NCBI RefSeq assembly: GCF_002395745.1
Contig: NZ_DGUN01000074.1
Coordinates: forward strand, 20,750 to 51,950
DNA length: 31,201 nucleotides
Direction: 5' to 3'
From: Fibrobacter sp. UBA4309
Lineage (GTDB): Bacteria; Fibrobacterota; Fibrobacteria; Fibrobacterales; Fibrobacteraceae
The notes under the pieces were generated by a model, which was given only the letters and a program-made list of their open reading frames with translations, was not told the origin of the DNA and did no database searches. Positions within the stretch are counted from its first letter, which is position 1, and each line of letters begins with the position of its first letter. Positions 7,274-16,057 of this stretch are shown here, one piece after another. The position numbers and the translations under genes are program-made.

Positions 7274-10200
7274 ATGACAAGAACAAGAAACCTCCTTACC
7301 CTAGCCCTTTTCGCTATTGCTTCGACGGCGTGGGCTGATTATAAACAACCGATTGTAGATGAATCGCAGCTGATTTCAGCGGCGGAAAATGCGTCCATAG
7401 GGACGCCATACATTCTTGATGGCGACATTACGCTAACACATTGTGTCACCGTAAAAACGGGGCGTTGGTTGATTCTAGATCTCAATGGCAAGGTTATTAA
7501 CCGTGGGCTCTCGAATGGCTCCCCTTTGGCTGATGGCTGCGTGTTCCATGTGGAAAAAGACGCGGGGCTTACGCTTGAAAATAGCGGCAGTAGCCGTGGC
7601 GGCATTACTGGCGGCTATGCAACCAATGGTGGCGGCATCTACAACGAAGGTGGCGTAATGGTTTATGGCGGAAAGATTTCAGGCAACAAAGCTCAAGATT
7701 GCGGAGGCATCTACAATGCAGGGGGCGCAACCCTCCTTATGGAAGGTGGAGAGATTTCCGGCAATATCAGTAATGCAGGTGGCGGTGGCGTGGTAAACTA
7801 CGGCACGGCGTCCATCCGCAATGTGACCATTAGCGGAAACCAGGCTGCAACCCGTGGCGGCGGCATTTGGAGTAACGGACAGCTGACGATAGAAAATTCC
7901 ACCGTTTCAGAAAACGTAATCAAGGGAGAAGGTGCGGCAAGTGGTGCTGGCATTTGCTTAAGGAGCGGCGCTAATGCGACTTTTACCAACGTTATCATAC
8001 AGAATAACAATGCGCCTGATCAGGGCGTTGGTGGGGGCATTTTTGTGGAACGCGGGGTAAGACTTGCTATCAATGGGGCCACCATAAGCGGCAACAAGGC
8101 GAAAAACGGAAATGGCGGCGGTGGTATATATACCGAGAGTAGTATCAGTATGCAAGGAGCCGTTGACATAAGCGGCAATAAGAATATGCCAAAGAACCGT
8201 AACTATTATGTGGATAACAACCTGTTTGGCCTCGATAGTACCAAAATAATTCTTACAGGAGCCTTTGCGGCCGGTACTCACATAGGTCTGACGTTTTCGG
8301 ATACCCGGTATGAAAACATGACGAGCGGGTTTGCGGCGAACAACCCAGACGCGGCTCCCGGCGATTTCTTTTTCGGGGACAAGGAAGATTTTGTAGTCGG
8401 GTTGCAGGATGGTGAAGTGCTGGGCTACAATACAGGAACTGTAGTCATAACGCAGTACGTCGATATAGACAGCTCTATAAAAACAGTTTCTGCGCGCAAG
8501 ATGAGTGCCTTTGCTGATAAAGGCAGCCATACCTTGCAAAGTGGGTGGTATGTCGTTGATCGTGATATAACATTGGAGGAACGCCACTATACGGAGGGTG
8601 TGGTCAACATCATTCTTACGGAATGGGGGAATTTGGATGCGCCTAAAGGGATAGGCCTTTTGGAAGGTTCTAAGCTGCATATTTGGGAACGAACCTTGGA
8701 ATACGTTTCAAGGTTGGATGCGGGAGGCGATTATTTCTTAGATGAAGAAACAGGAACGATTGCTCGTTACGAATGTACAATGGACGAAGAGGTTGCCACT
8801 ATCGGAGGAAATGGCGTTGTCAATATCCATGGTGGTTCGGTTTTTGTTTTTGCAAAGGGAATGGCTCCTGCAATAGGTGATTGTGATAGCGTAACCATTA
8901 CGGGAGGCTTTGTGCGAGCTAATGGAGATGGCGATGCTACATATGGCGGTGCGGGAATAGGAGGACGTGCGACAGGTATAGCACCTGACATAACTATTTC
9001 AGGGGGGAATGTTATCGCCAATGGTGGCACTAGAGGAGCAGGCATTGGTTCCGGCGCTAGAGGATTTAACCATACCTTTGCGGGCGCGTCCTACTATCCG
9101 GCAGCATTTAAAACCATTTGCATTAGTGGAGGAACTGTGAATGCAGATGGTGGCTTTGATGCGGCGGGTATTGGCGGGGGTGCTGCAGTTCATTATGATC
9201 CTGGTGGTTTGGGTAACGAGGTCGGAGATGGCGATTTCAAGGGCCTTGCGGGTAACATCATTATTACTGGGGGAATTGTCTATGCTCGTAGTGGTTTTGG
9301 GTTGAAGGCTTATGCGAAAGACGATGATGATGCTGAGGCCATCGGACATGGTTTGCTTCGCAATGGGCAGGGGGTGACCCACGGAGAATATTTCGTTTAC
9401 GACAATGCCAAGGTGTCGGCAACTAACGATATAAACAGCTTCGATTATGTTCCAATGGATGCAAATAGCCGCACTGATGCCTTTAAGTATGTGAAAGTGG
9501 TAATCGAACCTTGCGATCATGCCGGATCCGTTATCAACACATTCGCCGACGAACACGATGGTCATCATTCCGTTGGGTGTGAGTATTGCAAGGCAAAACG
9601 TGAAGCCCATACGTTTGGCGATGATGGCATATGTACTAAGTGCGGCGTTTCCGATGCTGCCTACACTGTAACGCTTGCCCAGGCCTTGAGCAAAACGCCT
9701 AACGGTACCTACGGCTCCGAAAACATTACGCTTCTGAAGGGGCAAACGCAGTACACGCTTCCGAGTGTTTCTGTTACGCCGACAGACTACGAGTTTGCGG
9801 GCTGGTATATGGGTAATATCAACGATATTGTGACAGATGGTTACCATCTCAAGTCTACTATTGAGAATCCCTCGCTCTATGAGCCGGGCAAGACTGTTGA
9901 TGTCAATGCCAATACTGAAATTATCGCCGTCTATAGGCTACTCAACAGCGGTGCTCTCACCATCGCTTACAACGAAACGATTGCCGAGGCGACTATCAAT
10001 GGCTACTACACCGGTGTCGATGTTGTGAATATTCCGAATGACATCAAGGTGGATACGGTTGCCTTTACTAGGGCTTTTGAAAACGGCGTTGCTTCGACCA
10101 TTGTGTTGCCGTTCTCTATTACGACAGATAATGTTGAGGGCGCCAACTTCTACGATATTACAGGTGTGACCAAAGATGCAAATGGTAAATGGAGTAGCGT

Positions 10201-10801
10201 CGGGACGCGTCGCCTCGGAAAAGAAGGTGTAGAAACGATTGTAGCGAACAAACCTTATCTGGTAAAATTGAAAACCGGTGCGGAAAAATTGATTTTTCGC
10301 GGCGAGGTAACGCTGAATACAAGCGTAAAACAGCCTTATGCGGTAAATGGCGGCTTGTGGAGTTTCCGTGGCGCCTACAAGACCTTTGCCGTTGGCGATA
10401 CCGCTTCACTTGTCGGTAGCACATACGGTTTCACGACCAATGCTCAAGATGGTTATGACAAGGGCGTCTTTGCAAAGGGTGCAAGTGACGCTCGAATTCC
10501 TGCAATGCGTTGCTACCTAGTGTATACGGGAACTAGTGCTCCGCAGGCCAACAATAGACCGCGAATGAACTTTAGACCCACGATGGTGTCTGATATTGCC
10601 CTGGAAACAATCGACGTGGAATTCGACGACGGCGAAGAAGGCACGACCGTTATCGGCAAGCTCGATATGGCGACGGGTGAAATTCGCATGGCTCCCCGCA
10701 CGGCTGACCGCTGGCTCGATATTCAAGGTCGCGTGCTTAACGCAAAGCCCAGCGCCAAGGGCCGCTACTTCCACAACGGCAGACTCGAAATTATCAAGTA
10801 G
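7274..10801 (+). CDS. Large secreted beta-helix surface protein with T9SS-like C-terminal domain (paralogue A)
   Basis: The 1175-residue protein has a signal peptide (MTRTRNLLTLALFAIASTAWA). Residues about 100-310 are glycine-rich rungs of the GGGIYNxG/ISGN type, the pattern of a right-handed parallel beta helix. A second helix-like region at about 510-690 uses GAGIGGG turns. A Cys/His cluster at about 747-790 (two CxxC pairs, ending ICTKCG) could bind metal. It is followed by a Flg_new-like segment (YEFAGWYMG) and a conserved tail. The last 30 residues (WLDIQGRVLNAKP, then RYFHNGRLEIIK) resemble type IX secretion C-terminal sorting domains. It is a strong paralogue of the gene at 11105. Base composition is lower in G+C than the receptor genes: the block 8461-8520 has 25 G/C of 60, against 38 of 60 at 18421-18480. 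Probably a surface adhesin; ligand unknown. Confidence 0.8.
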   Translation: MTRTRNLLTLALFAIASTAWADYKQPIVDESQLISAAENASIGTPYILDGDITLTHCVTVKTGRWLILDLNGKVINRGLSNGSPLADGCVFHVEKDAGLTLENSGSSRGGITGGYATNGGGIYNEGGVMVYGGKISGNKAQDCGGIYNAGGATLLMEGGEISGNISNAGGGGVVNYGTASIRNVTISGNQAATRGGGIWSNGQLTIENSTVSENVIKGEGAASGAGICLRSGANATFTNVIIQNNNAPDQGVGGGIFVERGVRLAINGATISGNKAKNGNGGGGIYTESSISMQGAVDISGNKNMPKNRNYYVDNNLFGLDSTKIILTGAFAAGTHIGLTFSDTRYENMTSGFAANNPDAAPGDFFFGDKEDFVVGLQDGEVLGYNTGTVVITQYVDIDSSIKTVSARKMSAFADKGSHTLQSGWYVVDRDITLEERHYTEGVVNIILTEWGNLDAPKGIGLLEGSKLHIWERTLEYVSRLDAGGDYFLDEETGTIARYECTMDEEVATIGGNGVVNIHGGSVFVFAKGMAPAIGDCDSVTITGGFVRANGDGDATYGGAGIGGRATGIAPDITISGGNVIANGGTRGAGIGSGARGFNHTFAGASYYPAAFKTICISGGTVNADGGFDAAGIGGGAAVHYDPGGLGNEVGDGDFKGLAGNIIITGGIVYARSGFGLKAYAKDDDDAEAIGHGLLRNGQGVTHGEYFVYDNAKVSATNDINSFDYVPMDANSRTDAFKYVKVVIEPCDHAGSVINTFADEHDGHHSVGCEYCKAKREAHTFGDDGICTKCGVSDAAYTVTLAQALSKTPNGTYGSENITLLKGQTQYTLPSVSVTPTDYEFAGWYMGNINDIVTDGYHLKSTIENPSLYEPGKTVDVNANTEIIAVYRLLNSGALTIAYNETIAEATINGYYTGVDVVNIPNDIKVDTVAFTRAFENGVASTIVLPFSITTDNVEGANFYDITGVTKDANGKWSSVGTRRLGKEGVETIVANKPYLVKLKTGAEKLIFRGEVTLNTSVKQPYAVNGGLWSFRGAYKTFAVGDTASLVGSTYGFTTNAQDGYDKGVFAKGASDARIPAMRCYLVYTGTSAPQANNRPRMNFRPTMVSDIALETIDVEFDDGEEGTTVIGKLDMATGEIRMAPRTADRWLDIQGRVLNAKPSAKGRYFHNGRLEIIK

Positions 10802-10809
10802 GAGTAATT

Positions 10810-10953
10810 ATGAAAAACGAACAAGAAAAGAAACAATATACTACTCCTGCAATGGAAGTAGTTGCATACGAACATGCCATCAACCTGCTGGTGGAAAGTC
10901 AAACCTCTGAAATGCCGCAAACAATGGGCGTTACTTGGGATGATGATGAGTAA
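10810..10953 (+). CDS. Small peptide of 47 residues, YxxPxM...LLxxS family (copy 1)
   Basis: ATG at 10810 follows a ribosome site GGAG at 10801-10804 that overlaps the stop of the preceding gene. The peptide starts MKNEQEKKQYTTPAMEVVAY, continues to NLLVES and ends in an acidic WDDDE. It shares the pattern KKxYxxPxM, then LLxxS, with the next peptide. Many short peptides of this general shape (KKxYxxPxMEVV, then LLxGS) are encoded in Bacteroidetes and relatives and have no assigned function that I know. It has no clear signal peptide. Its place between two giant secreted paralogues suggests a link with their production or export, but this is inference. Confidence 0.65.
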   Translation: MKNEQEKKQYTTPAMEVVAYEHAINLLVESQTSEMPQTMGVTWDDDE

Positions 10954-10954
10954 A

Positions 10955-11104
10955 ATGAAAATGCCGTCCGAACAAAAAAAGAAATACGTCGCTCCGAATA
11001 TGAAGGCGCATGAACTCTTGCATCAGACGAATCTGTTGCAGGCGAGCGGGTATCATGGGACTTTTGGCATGATTCATGCAGAAGAAACGATTGAGAGGTC
11101 TTAA
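10955..11104 (+). CDS. Small peptide of 49 residues, YxxPxM...LLxxS family (copy 2)
   Basis: The peptide reads MKMPSEQKKKYVAPNMKAHE at the start, NLLQASGYHGTFG in the middle, and ends ETIERS. It aligns with the preceding peptide over KKxYxxPxM and LLxxS, after which the tails differ completely (this one Gly/His-containing, the other acidic). The start is ambiguous: ATG codons in frame at 10940, 10943 and 10946 would overlap the upstream gene, while ATG 10955 sits one base after its stop. The next gene's ATG follows its TAA directly, so all four genes 7274-14869 appear to form one operon. Confidence 0.6.
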   Translation: MKMPSEQKKKYVAPNMKAHELLHQTNLLQASGYHGTFGMIHAEETIERS

Positions 11105-14100
11105 ATGACTAAAAGAAAATCCTTTGGGCTTGCGTTCACGCTGGCCCTTTTTGCCCTTGTGCAGGGTGCATGGGCGCAGACCGATGTCAGTAGCGAAAGC
11201 GCTTTGCTCTCGGCTATTAGTGGCAATACTGTTGTCAGTGTCAGGCTCACTGCAGACATTACCTTGAGCCAATGCTTGCTCATCGATGGCAGCAAGACTG
11301 TAACTATCGACCTGAATGGTCACGAACTCGGTCGCGGGCTTAGTGCCACCCCTGCGACAGGTGACGGTCATGTCATCGGTGTCAGGGCTGGCAGTTCGGT
11401 GACTATCAACGACGTTAGCGGCAACAACGCGGGCCGCATCAGTAGCGGCTGGGCAGCTAACGGTGGCGGCATCTACAACAATAAAGGTGCTACGGTTACC
11501 ATCAATGGCGGCACCATCGTAGGTAGCCATGCAACCGAAAATGGTGGTGGAATATACAATGCAGGAATGCTTGTCGTCAATGGAGGTGTAATCAGTACCG
11601 ACATGGCAGAAGGCGCAGGTGGTGGCATCTACAATGCCGGCGAGTTGCATTTCAATGGGGGCGTCGTGCTGGGCAGTTATGGTAATGACTGCGGCGGTAT
11701 CTACAATGCCGCTAGCGGCGAGCTCTATATGACCGGCGGCACCATCAGCGGCAACACCTCCCATGCCGGTGGCGGCGGCGTGGTGAACTACGGTACTGCC
11801 AGCATTACCGGCGGCAACATACACAACAACCAGGCCACCACACGCGGCGGCGGTGTCTGGAACGGCGGCACTTTGACCCTTGGCGCTGCTAACATTGTAG
11901 GCAATCACGCCAAAATTGCGGGAGGAGGCGTCTTCTGTAGCGCCGGAACAATTAACGCCAGCGGCACTGTCATCAGAGAGAACGATGCACCCAATGGCGG
12001 TGGCGTTTATTGTGCGAGTGGCAGTACAGTCAACATCAATGACGGAACGACCATCAACTCAAATACTGCAAGCGAGGACGGTGGCGGCGCGGTAAATTAC
12101 GGCACGATGACTGTCAACGGCGGCATCTTCACCGGCAATACCGCTGTCGACGAGGGTGGCGGCATCTGGAACGACGGAACGCTTACCATAGATGCGGCCA
12201 CTGTTACCGGCAATACTACTGATAACTACGGTGCGGGTATTTACACCAAAAGCAATATCAGTATGCAGGGTACCGTCAACGTCAGCAGTAACCACAGGAG
12301 CAACGGCTGGGATAACAATGTCTTCTTGACCAACGGCCACCTCATTGTTGTTACGGGTAGTCTCGGTAATTCCAGCATCGGCGTCAACCACGAGAGCCAA
12401 AGCGGTATGGTCACTTCCGGCTACAGGGCACACAATCGCGAAAACTACCACTTTACCAACGACTACGCTTCCATCACCTCACTCGAGTACGTAAATGACG
12501 AGGTCAGGCTCTCGTTCAATGGTGGCGTCGAATACGTGGAGCGCCGCTGGGACAATGCCAACAAAAGGGTGGTCGAGATCTTGCAGCTCAAACGCTCCGG
12601 CGCAGTCGAGTTGCGTGGCTCAGCCAATTCGGACGACATATCTTTGTCTAACTGGGGTTGGTATTATGTTGAAGGCAGTGATGTCAAATATGGTTATATT
12701 GATGTCGAATCCAATGCAACCGTCTACCTTATTTTGAGGGAGGGGGCAAAGTTAACTGCCGATGTTATACGTATCGGGCAAGGTTCCTCGCTGACCATTT
12801 TTGGTCAGATTGCGGGTACGGGCGTACTAGAATCACCCTTAATGGGACAAAACGGCGCTATGGGTACGTTGATAATACACGGCGGTACCATTAACGCAGT
12901 TGGGGGAGTTGGCATAGGAACTACAAATTCTGATGCTACCACTGGTTCGGTAACTATCTACGGTGGCTCGGTGTATGCTGAAGGGACCTACTACGGTGCT
13001 GGCATTGGCGGCGGTGATAGAACCACTGGAATTAACGTAAATATTTTTGGCGGCACTGTAAAAGCCTATGGTAGTTCTGGCGCTGCCGGTATCGGTGGCG
13101 GAAGGGGTGCTAGCGGAGGAACAACTCGGATCTATGGCGGTACTGTGGAAGCTCATGGTGGTAAGTATGGCGCAGGCATCGGCGGCGGATCGAGTGGCAA
13201 TGGAGGGCTTATTGAAATCAGCGGCGGTTCTGTGGTAGCCTACGGTGGTGTTGACGCCGCCGGCATAGGCAGCGGCGAGGAAGGTACTTATGAGGGCGGA
13301 GTTAATGGCGGCACCATCAACATCAGCGGCGGCGAAGTCGTCGCCTGGGGTAAGGACTATGGTGCGGGCATCGGTGCCGGAGATGATGCCGATGCCGGAC
13401 TTATCACCATCACCGGTGGCCATGTCTATGCCCAGGGCGGCACCAATAGCATGGCCATCTGCACCCACGATGACAATGCTCAGTTTACCTCATTCACCAT
13501 CGGTGACACTATGATGGTCTGGTGGGAGCGCAAGTTCATTATTTCAGAACGCATTGAGGCCATACAGAATCGCAACTGGATTAGAATAGAGCCCTGCACT
13601 CACGAGGATGCCGTCAATAGGGATAACCATGATGGCAGCCACACCCTCGCGAGTTGCAATTACTGCTTGAAGCGGGGCGTTGTAAGCGAACACCATTACG
13701 GCAGCGGCCACACTTGTTCCGAGTGTGGTGCAACAGATGCTACCTACATAGTCACGCTTGCACAGGCTTTGAGCGAAACACCTAATGGCACCTATAGCTC
13801 CGAGAACATCACGCTCCTGAAGGGGCAAACGCAGTACACGCTGCCTGCAGTTTCTACTACGCCGGCTGGCTACACATTTGCGGGCTGGTACATTGGCTCG
13901 GAAGACCTGGTGCCCGGTGGCTACTACTTCTCTGGTGAAAACGTTGCGCTATATGCGACGGGCGAGACTGTTGCAATCGGTGGTAACACCAACATCGTTG
14001 CGGTTTATAAATTGCTTGAAACTGGTGCCGTTACCATCGCCGCGGACCGCTCCACAGCGACTATCAACGGCGACTACGCTGGTACTGATGCCGTGAACAT

Positions 14101-14869
14101 CCCTGGCGATATTACTGTGAACAGCGTTGTATTTAACAGGGCTTTTGATTCTGGCGTTGCCTCTACTGTCGTGCTGCCGTTCTCCATTTCGACGGATAAA
14201 GTTGAAGGGGCGAACTTCTACGACATTACCGAAGTGAAGAAGGATATAAATGGCAAGTGGAGTAGTGTTGGGACGCATCGCCTCGGAAAAACGGAAGTAG
14301 AGACGATTGTGGCGAACAAACCTTATCTAGTGAAGTTGAAAGATGGCGAAGCACTTACCTTCCAGGGCTCCGTCACGCTCAATACCAGCGTAAGGCGGCC
14401 TTATACGGTGAATGATGGTTTGTGGAGTTTCCGTGGCGCATACAGGACCTTTGCGATTGGCGATAGCGCTTCGCTTGTCGGCGTTACATACGGCTTCACG
14501 TCTACGTCCCAGGATGGATATGACAAGGGAGTCTTTGCCAAGGGTGCAAGTGATGCTAGCATTCCCGCGATGCGTTGCTACCTGGTGTATATGGATGCTA
14601 GCGCACCGCAGGGCAACAGACAACAGGCGCGTGCTGCATTTATGGCACCGACTTACACGAGCGCTATTCCTGGAACAATCGACGTGGAATTCGACGACGA
14701 TGAAGAGGGCACGACCGTTGTCGGCAAGCTCAATACACGTACTGGCGAAATCCACCTGGCTCCCCGCACAGCGGACCTTTGGCTCGACATTCAAGGCCGC
14801 GTGCTAAACGGCAAGCCCACAATCAAGGGCAAGTTCCTGCACAACGGCAAGCTTGAGATTATCAAGTAA
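11105..14869 (+). CDS. Large secreted beta-helix surface protein with T9SS-like C-terminal domain (paralogue B)
   Basis: The 1254-residue protein has a signal peptide ending VQGAWA and a GAGAGG ribosome site eight bases before its ATG. It repeats the plan of paralogue A: GGGIYN/ISGN beta-helix rungs at about 95-420, a GAGIGGG helix region at about 560-800, a Cys/His cluster at about 830-875 (SCNYC, then TCSECG), the YTFAGWYIG Flg_new-like segment, and a final WLDIQGRVLNGKP...NGKLEIIK tail resembling a type IX sorting domain. The C-terminal third is very close to paralogue A even at the DNA level, with long identical runs near 10605 and 14682, whereas the N-terminal rungs vary in number. Likely a surface adhesin made with paralogue A. 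It ends five bases from the convergent NagZ-like gene. Confidence 0.8.
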   Translation: MTKRKSFGLAFTLALFALVQGAWAQTDVSSESALLSAISGNTVVSVRLTADITLSQCLLIDGSKTVTIDLNGHELGRGLSATPATGDGHVIGVRAGSSVTINDVSGNNAGRISSGWAANGGGIYNNKGATVTINGGTIVGSHATENGGGIYNAGMLVVNGGVISTDMAEGAGGGIYNAGELHFNGGVVLGSYGNDCGGIYNAASGELYMTGGTISGNTSHAGGGGVVNYGTASITGGNIHNNQATTRGGGVWNGGTLTLGAANIVGNHAKIAGGGVFCSAGTINASGTVIRENDAPNGGGVYCASGSTVNINDGTTINSNTASEDGGGAVNYGTMTVNGGIFTGNTAVDEGGGIWNDGTLTIDAATVTGNTTDNYGAGIYTKSNISMQGTVNVSSNHRSNGWDNNVFLTNGHLIVVTGSLGNSSIGVNHESQSGMVTSGYRAHNRENYHFTNDYASITSLEYVNDEVRLSFNGGVEYVERRWDNANKRVVEILQLKRSGAVELRGSANSDDISLSNWGWYYVEGSDVKYGYIDVESNATVYLILREGAKLTADVIRIGQGSSLTIFGQIAGTGVLESPLMGQNGAMGTLIIHGGTINAVGGVGIGTTNSDATTGSVTIYGGSVYAEGTYYGAGIGGGDRTTGINVNIFGGTVKAYGSSGAAGIGGGRGASGGTTRIYGGTVEAHGGKYGAGIGGGSSGNGGLIEISGGSVVAYGGVDAAGIGSGEEGTYEGGVNGGTINISGGEVVAWGKDYGAGIGAGDDADAGLITITGGHVYAQGGTNSMAICTHDDNAQFTSFTIGDTMMVWWERKFIISERIEAIQNRNWIRIEPCTHEDAVNRDNHDGSHTLASCNYCLKRGVVSEHHYGSGHTCSECGATDATYIVTLAQALSETPNGTYSSENITLLKGQTQYTLPAVSTTPAGYTFAGWYIGSEDLVPGGYYFSGENVALYATGETVAIGGNTNIVAVYKLLETGAVTIAADRSTATINGDYAGTDAVNIPGDITVNSVVFNRAFDSGVASTVVLPFSISTDKVEGANFYDITEVKKDINGKWSSVGTHRLGKTEVETIVANKPYLVKLKDGEALTFQGSVTLNTSVRRPYTVNDGLWSFRGAYRTFAIGDSASLVGVTYGFTSTSQDGYDKGVFAKGASDASIPAMRCYLVYMDASAPQGNRQQARAAFMAPTYTSAIPGTIDVEFDDDEEGTTVVGKLNTRTGEIHLAPRTADLWLDIQGRVLNGKPTIKGKFLHNGKLEIIK

Positions 14870-14874
14870 AGCTG

Positions 14875-16041
14875 TTATTTTTTCAATTCAAGAATTCGCT
14901 TGACACTTTCGTCAATGCGGGCTTCTTTTATTTCGCCGTCTTCGACCGCCTTCACGACGGCATCGAACACCTGCGTGAATTCGCGGGAGCAAAGCACCAC
15001 GTCAACGCCTGCCTGGATTGACTTGATGGCGGCTTCGGCGTTCCCGAACTGCGTTGTGATGGCGCCCATATCCATCGCGTCGGTCACGATGACTCCCTTG
15101 AATCCGAGTTCGCCACGGAGCTTGTCCTGCAATATGACGGGCGAGAGCGTTGCGGGCAAATCGTCGCCGGTGACCTTCGGGGCGGCGATGTGCGCGGTCA
15201 TGACCATCTTTGCGCCCGCCTTGATACCTGCTTTGAAAGGAATCATCTCGCACTTGAGCATCTCTTCCCAGGTCTTGTTCGTCTCGGCGTAGCCGGAATG
15301 CGTGTCGGTCTTTACGTCGCCGTGGCCGGGGAAGTGCTTGAGCGTGCCGATGACTCCCGCGGAATCGAGACCGTTCAGGTAGCTTACCACGAATTCGGCG
15401 GCGGTCTCGGGATCATCCGAGAATGCACGCGCTCCGATGACGATGTTCTCGGGATTCGTGTTCACGTCGGCGACCGGGGCGTAGTCGATGTCGAAACCGT
15501 ATTCCTTCACGTAGCTCCCGATGGTGAAAGCCGCCTTGTAGGCTTCGTTCGGGTCGCCGGTCTCTGCGATGGCTGCCATGCTTTCGTACTTGGGAACGTC
15601 GAAGTTTTCGTTGTTCGCGATGCGGGCGACGCGGCCGCCTTCCTCGTCGATGGCAAGGAGCGGGCTGCCGTTCAGTTCCCTGATTTCGGCGATGAAATCA
15701 CTGAGCTGATCTTCGTCCACGATGTTGTGCGCGTAAAGGATCATGCCTCCGATGGGGTAGTCCTTGTTTATCGCGAGCATGGTCTTGTTTACTTTTTGCA
15801 GCTTGTAATCCGGGAGCTCGGCGTATTCGTTCCAGTGGATGCTCGTATCGAGAGCCTCGGGGCGCACGAAGAACATCTGGCCAACCTTCTCGCGGATGGA
15901 CATCTTCTTTATGTCGAGCGTGGAGGTGTTTTCGGCCGGGGAATCGTTTTCGGGAGCCGACGACGAACTGCTTGAACTGTCGTCGCCACATGCGGCAAGG
16001 AGCGCGATGGCCCCTACCGCCATTGTCTTTTTGAAATCCAT
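14875..16041 (-). CDS. Lipoprotein GH3 beta-N-acetylhexosaminidase (NagZ-like)
   Basis: The 388-residue product starts at ATG 16041, preceded by GAGGTG; the frame also has an upstream GTG. The lipobox LLAAC puts the lipidated cysteine at residue 18, followed by a poly-Ser linker. The catalytic part has IDEEGGRVAR at 131-140, KHFPGHG at 235-241, the Asp246-Thr-His248 acid/base dyad and the nucleophile Asp321 in VTDAMDMGAI, all hallmarks of NagZ-type glycoside hydrolase family 3. The family cuts GlcNAc from anhydro-muropeptides. NagZ of Gram-negative bacteria is usually cytoplasmic; a lipoprotein form implies work in the periplasm or at the cell surface. It lies 16 bases after the S66 peptidase gene, with a matching leader, and is probably co-transcribed with it. 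Confidence 0.88.
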   Translation of the reverse strand: MDFKKTMAVGAIALLAACGDDSSSSSSSAPENDSPAENTSTLDIKKMSIREKVGQMFFVRPEALDTSIHWNEYAELPDYKLQKVNKTMLAINKDYPIGGMILYAHNIVDEDQLSDFIAEIRELNGSPLLAIDEEGGRVARIANNENFDVPKYESMAAIAETGDPNEAYKAAFTIGSYVKEYGFDIDYAPVADVNTNPENIVIGARAFSDDPETAAEFVVSYLNGLDSAGVIGTLKHFPGHGDVKTDTHSGYAETNKTWEEMLKCEMIPFKAGIKAGAKMVMTAHIAAPKVTGDDLPATLSPVILQDKLRGELGFKGVIVTDAMDMGAITTQFGNAEAAIKSIQAGVDVVLCSREFTQVFDAVVKAVEDGEIKEARIDESVKRILELKK

Positions 16042-16057
16042 ATACACCTCTTAAAAA

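Noticed and set aside
15190..15975. Plus-strand frame of 261 codons within the NagZ-like gene
   Set aside because: Shadow frame with no domain; the minus strand has the full GH3 catalytic motif set.
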